Source: Candidatus Sabulitectum sp.
GTDB lineage: Bacteria; Fermentibacterota; Fermentibacteria; Fermentibacterales; Fermentibacteraceae
Length of the DNA stretch: 24,063 nt
Reading direction: 5' to 3'
NCBI GenBank assembly: GCA_023145935.1
Contig: JAGLDB010000008.1
Coordinates: forward strand, 1 to 24,063
Below, piece after piece: positions 23,499 to 24,063 of the stretch. Under the pieces are notes generated by a model. That model saw only the letters and a list, made by a program, of their open reading frames with translations, had not been told where the DNA came from and did not search any database. The translations under genes were made by a program, and so were the position numbers. How positions within the stretch are numbered: position 1 is the first letter of the stretch; each line of letters begins with the position of its first letter.

Positions 23499-23768
23499 CT
23501 ACACCTGATGTGAAATAAGGGGGAATCGTTGAGGATTCTGGATAGTTTCAATTCCAAGATCAATATCCAGATCAGGCCAATAGTAATTTCCGGGAGTTGG
23601 CTCCAGTACATTAACTATCTCGTTGACAGATCCATCTTTAAACCAGGGGAAATCTTCATAGGAAATGAAATACTCACGGCCATGCGTATATAGCCATATA
23701 CCATGACTGGATATGTTGACAACTTCAGTTTCTGAAGTGTTCACTCCAAGAGTTTGTGATCTGTTCAT
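23499..23768 (-). CDS. DUF2442 family protein
   Basis: This is an 89-aa protein. The block GIWLYTHGREYFISYEDFPWF followed by YYWPDLDIDLGIETI and PQRFPL matches the small DUF2442 family, which is often beside DUF4160 or toxin-antitoxin genes. The biochemical function is unknown. ATG at 23768 is chosen because GAGG lies 6 nt upstream; a TTG at 23780 is part of that motif. The protein is acidic, with no signal or membrane segment. It is followed by the HicB-like gene, and no DUF4160 partner is found in the visible sequence. Confidence 0.82.
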   Translation of the reverse strand: MNRSQTLGVNTSETEVVNISSHGIWLYTHGREYFISYEDFPWFKDGSVNEIVNVLEPTPGNYYWPDLDIDLGIETIQNPQRFPLISHQV

Positions 23769-23841
23769 AATGTACCTCAATCATCTGTTCAATATCATGA
23801 ACCTGCCCGCCAGCGTGCGAAGCTCAACTACACTAATTAAT

Positions 23842-23870
23842 TGAATAGCAATTCGTTCCTGACTTGTCAA
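23842..23870 (-). promoter_or_regulatory. Possible promoter of the DUF2442-hicB pair
   Basis: The minus strand carries a perfect TTGACA (23870-23865), then 17 nt, then TATTCA (23847-23842), which is only 3 of 6. Start of transcription would be near 23835, with a leader of about 67 nt. The region 23769-23929 holds no other convincing feature. Confidence 0.4.
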
Positions 23871-23929
23871 GCACAAACTCATGAACTTTAACAGAAGAAG
23901 GTGAATAATCATACATCTGATTTATTTGA

Positions 23930-24061
23930 TCAATACCGCAGGTCGAATACAAAACCCACACCGGGATATGTTTCTGATCCAATGGTAATCTCTTTAAATT
24001 CTTTTTCTGCTCCTCCATGCTTCCTGTAGAAGGAATTGTTTTTTGCTCCCAGCAAGGTCCA
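23930..24061 (-). CDS. 3' end of a gene entering from the right edge, perhaps an outer-membrane barrel
   Basis: Only 43 codons are visible, open to the window edge and ending in TGA. The tail EITIGSETYPGVGFVFDLRY, with alternating hydrophobic residues and a final Tyr, resembles the last strand of a beta-barrel. A competing minus-strand frame (open from the edge to 23833) would run through the likely promoter at 23842-23870 and gives no recognisable protein. Identity cannot be decided from this fragment. Confidence 0.4.
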   Translation of the reverse strand, partial: WTLLGAKNNSFYRKHGGAEKEFKEITIGSETYPGVGFVFDLRY

Positions 24062-24063
24062 TA

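Noticed and set aside
23833..24018. Minus-strand open frame of about 61 codons near the right edge
   Set aside because: It has no recognisable family, runs through the likely promoter of the DUF2442 gene, and competes with a frame ending in a plausible barrel strand.

Overview
The window is a gene-dense stretch of a bacterial chromosome. It has about two dozen genes, with many overlaps and few gaps over 100 bp. I see no rRNA, tRNA, CRISPR array, insertion sequence or phage gene. The start codons are striking: at least six genes have a Shine-Dalgarno (SD) motif placed for TTG or GTG rather than ATG. The subtilase ends in a type A T9SS-like (Por secretion) sorting domain, and there are outer-membrane-barrel-like proteins and CarD. 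Together these suggest a Gram-negative (diderm) lineage near the FCB group, perhaps an uncultured phylum of the Fermentibacterota/WOR-3 kind. That placement is inference.

Layout. (1) 1-3978, minus strand: lpdA then mazG (8-nt overlap), followed by a secreted subtilase. (2) 4120-7597, plus strand: a secreted TPR protein, then the protease pair tldD-tldE. (3) 7556-10807, minus strand: a four-gene unit carD-hflX-unknown-AglD-like membrane protein. All three junctions are one-nucleotide TGATG overlaps, and a near-consensus sigma70-type promoter lies in front. Its end overlaps the end of tldE by 42 bp, tail to tail. (4) 10874-14806, minus strand: ptsN-like EIIA, a small zinc-ribbon protein, guaB, and a membrane-anchored pseudokinase. 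(5) 14904-23295, plus strand, divergent from ptsN: a large soluble PAS/GAF/degenerate-histidine-kinase protein, queA, an unknown membrane protein, tgt, an RlmD-type rRNA methyltransferase and a Wzi-like barrel. These are packed as one probable operon. (6) 23292-24061, minus strand: a 52-aa HicB-like protein, a DUF2442 protein, and the tail of a gene that enters from the right edge.

How the genes work together. Most are housekeeping: lipoamide redox, NTP sanitation, GMP synthesis, queuosine tRNA modification (QueA and Tgt act in the same pathway) and 23S rRNA methylation. Mixed in are regulators whose catalytic motifs look lost: the pseudokinase after guaB and the pseudo-histidine-kinase ahead of queA. 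Two uncharacterised proteins sit inside conserved-looking operons: 143 aa after hflX, and 378 aa between queA and tgt.

The best candidates for something undescribed are the pseudokinase-TM-LytR_C-like protein, the queA/tgt-embedded membrane protein and the degenerate sensor protein. No complete new defence or mobile system is evident. All family calls are by eye from motifs.
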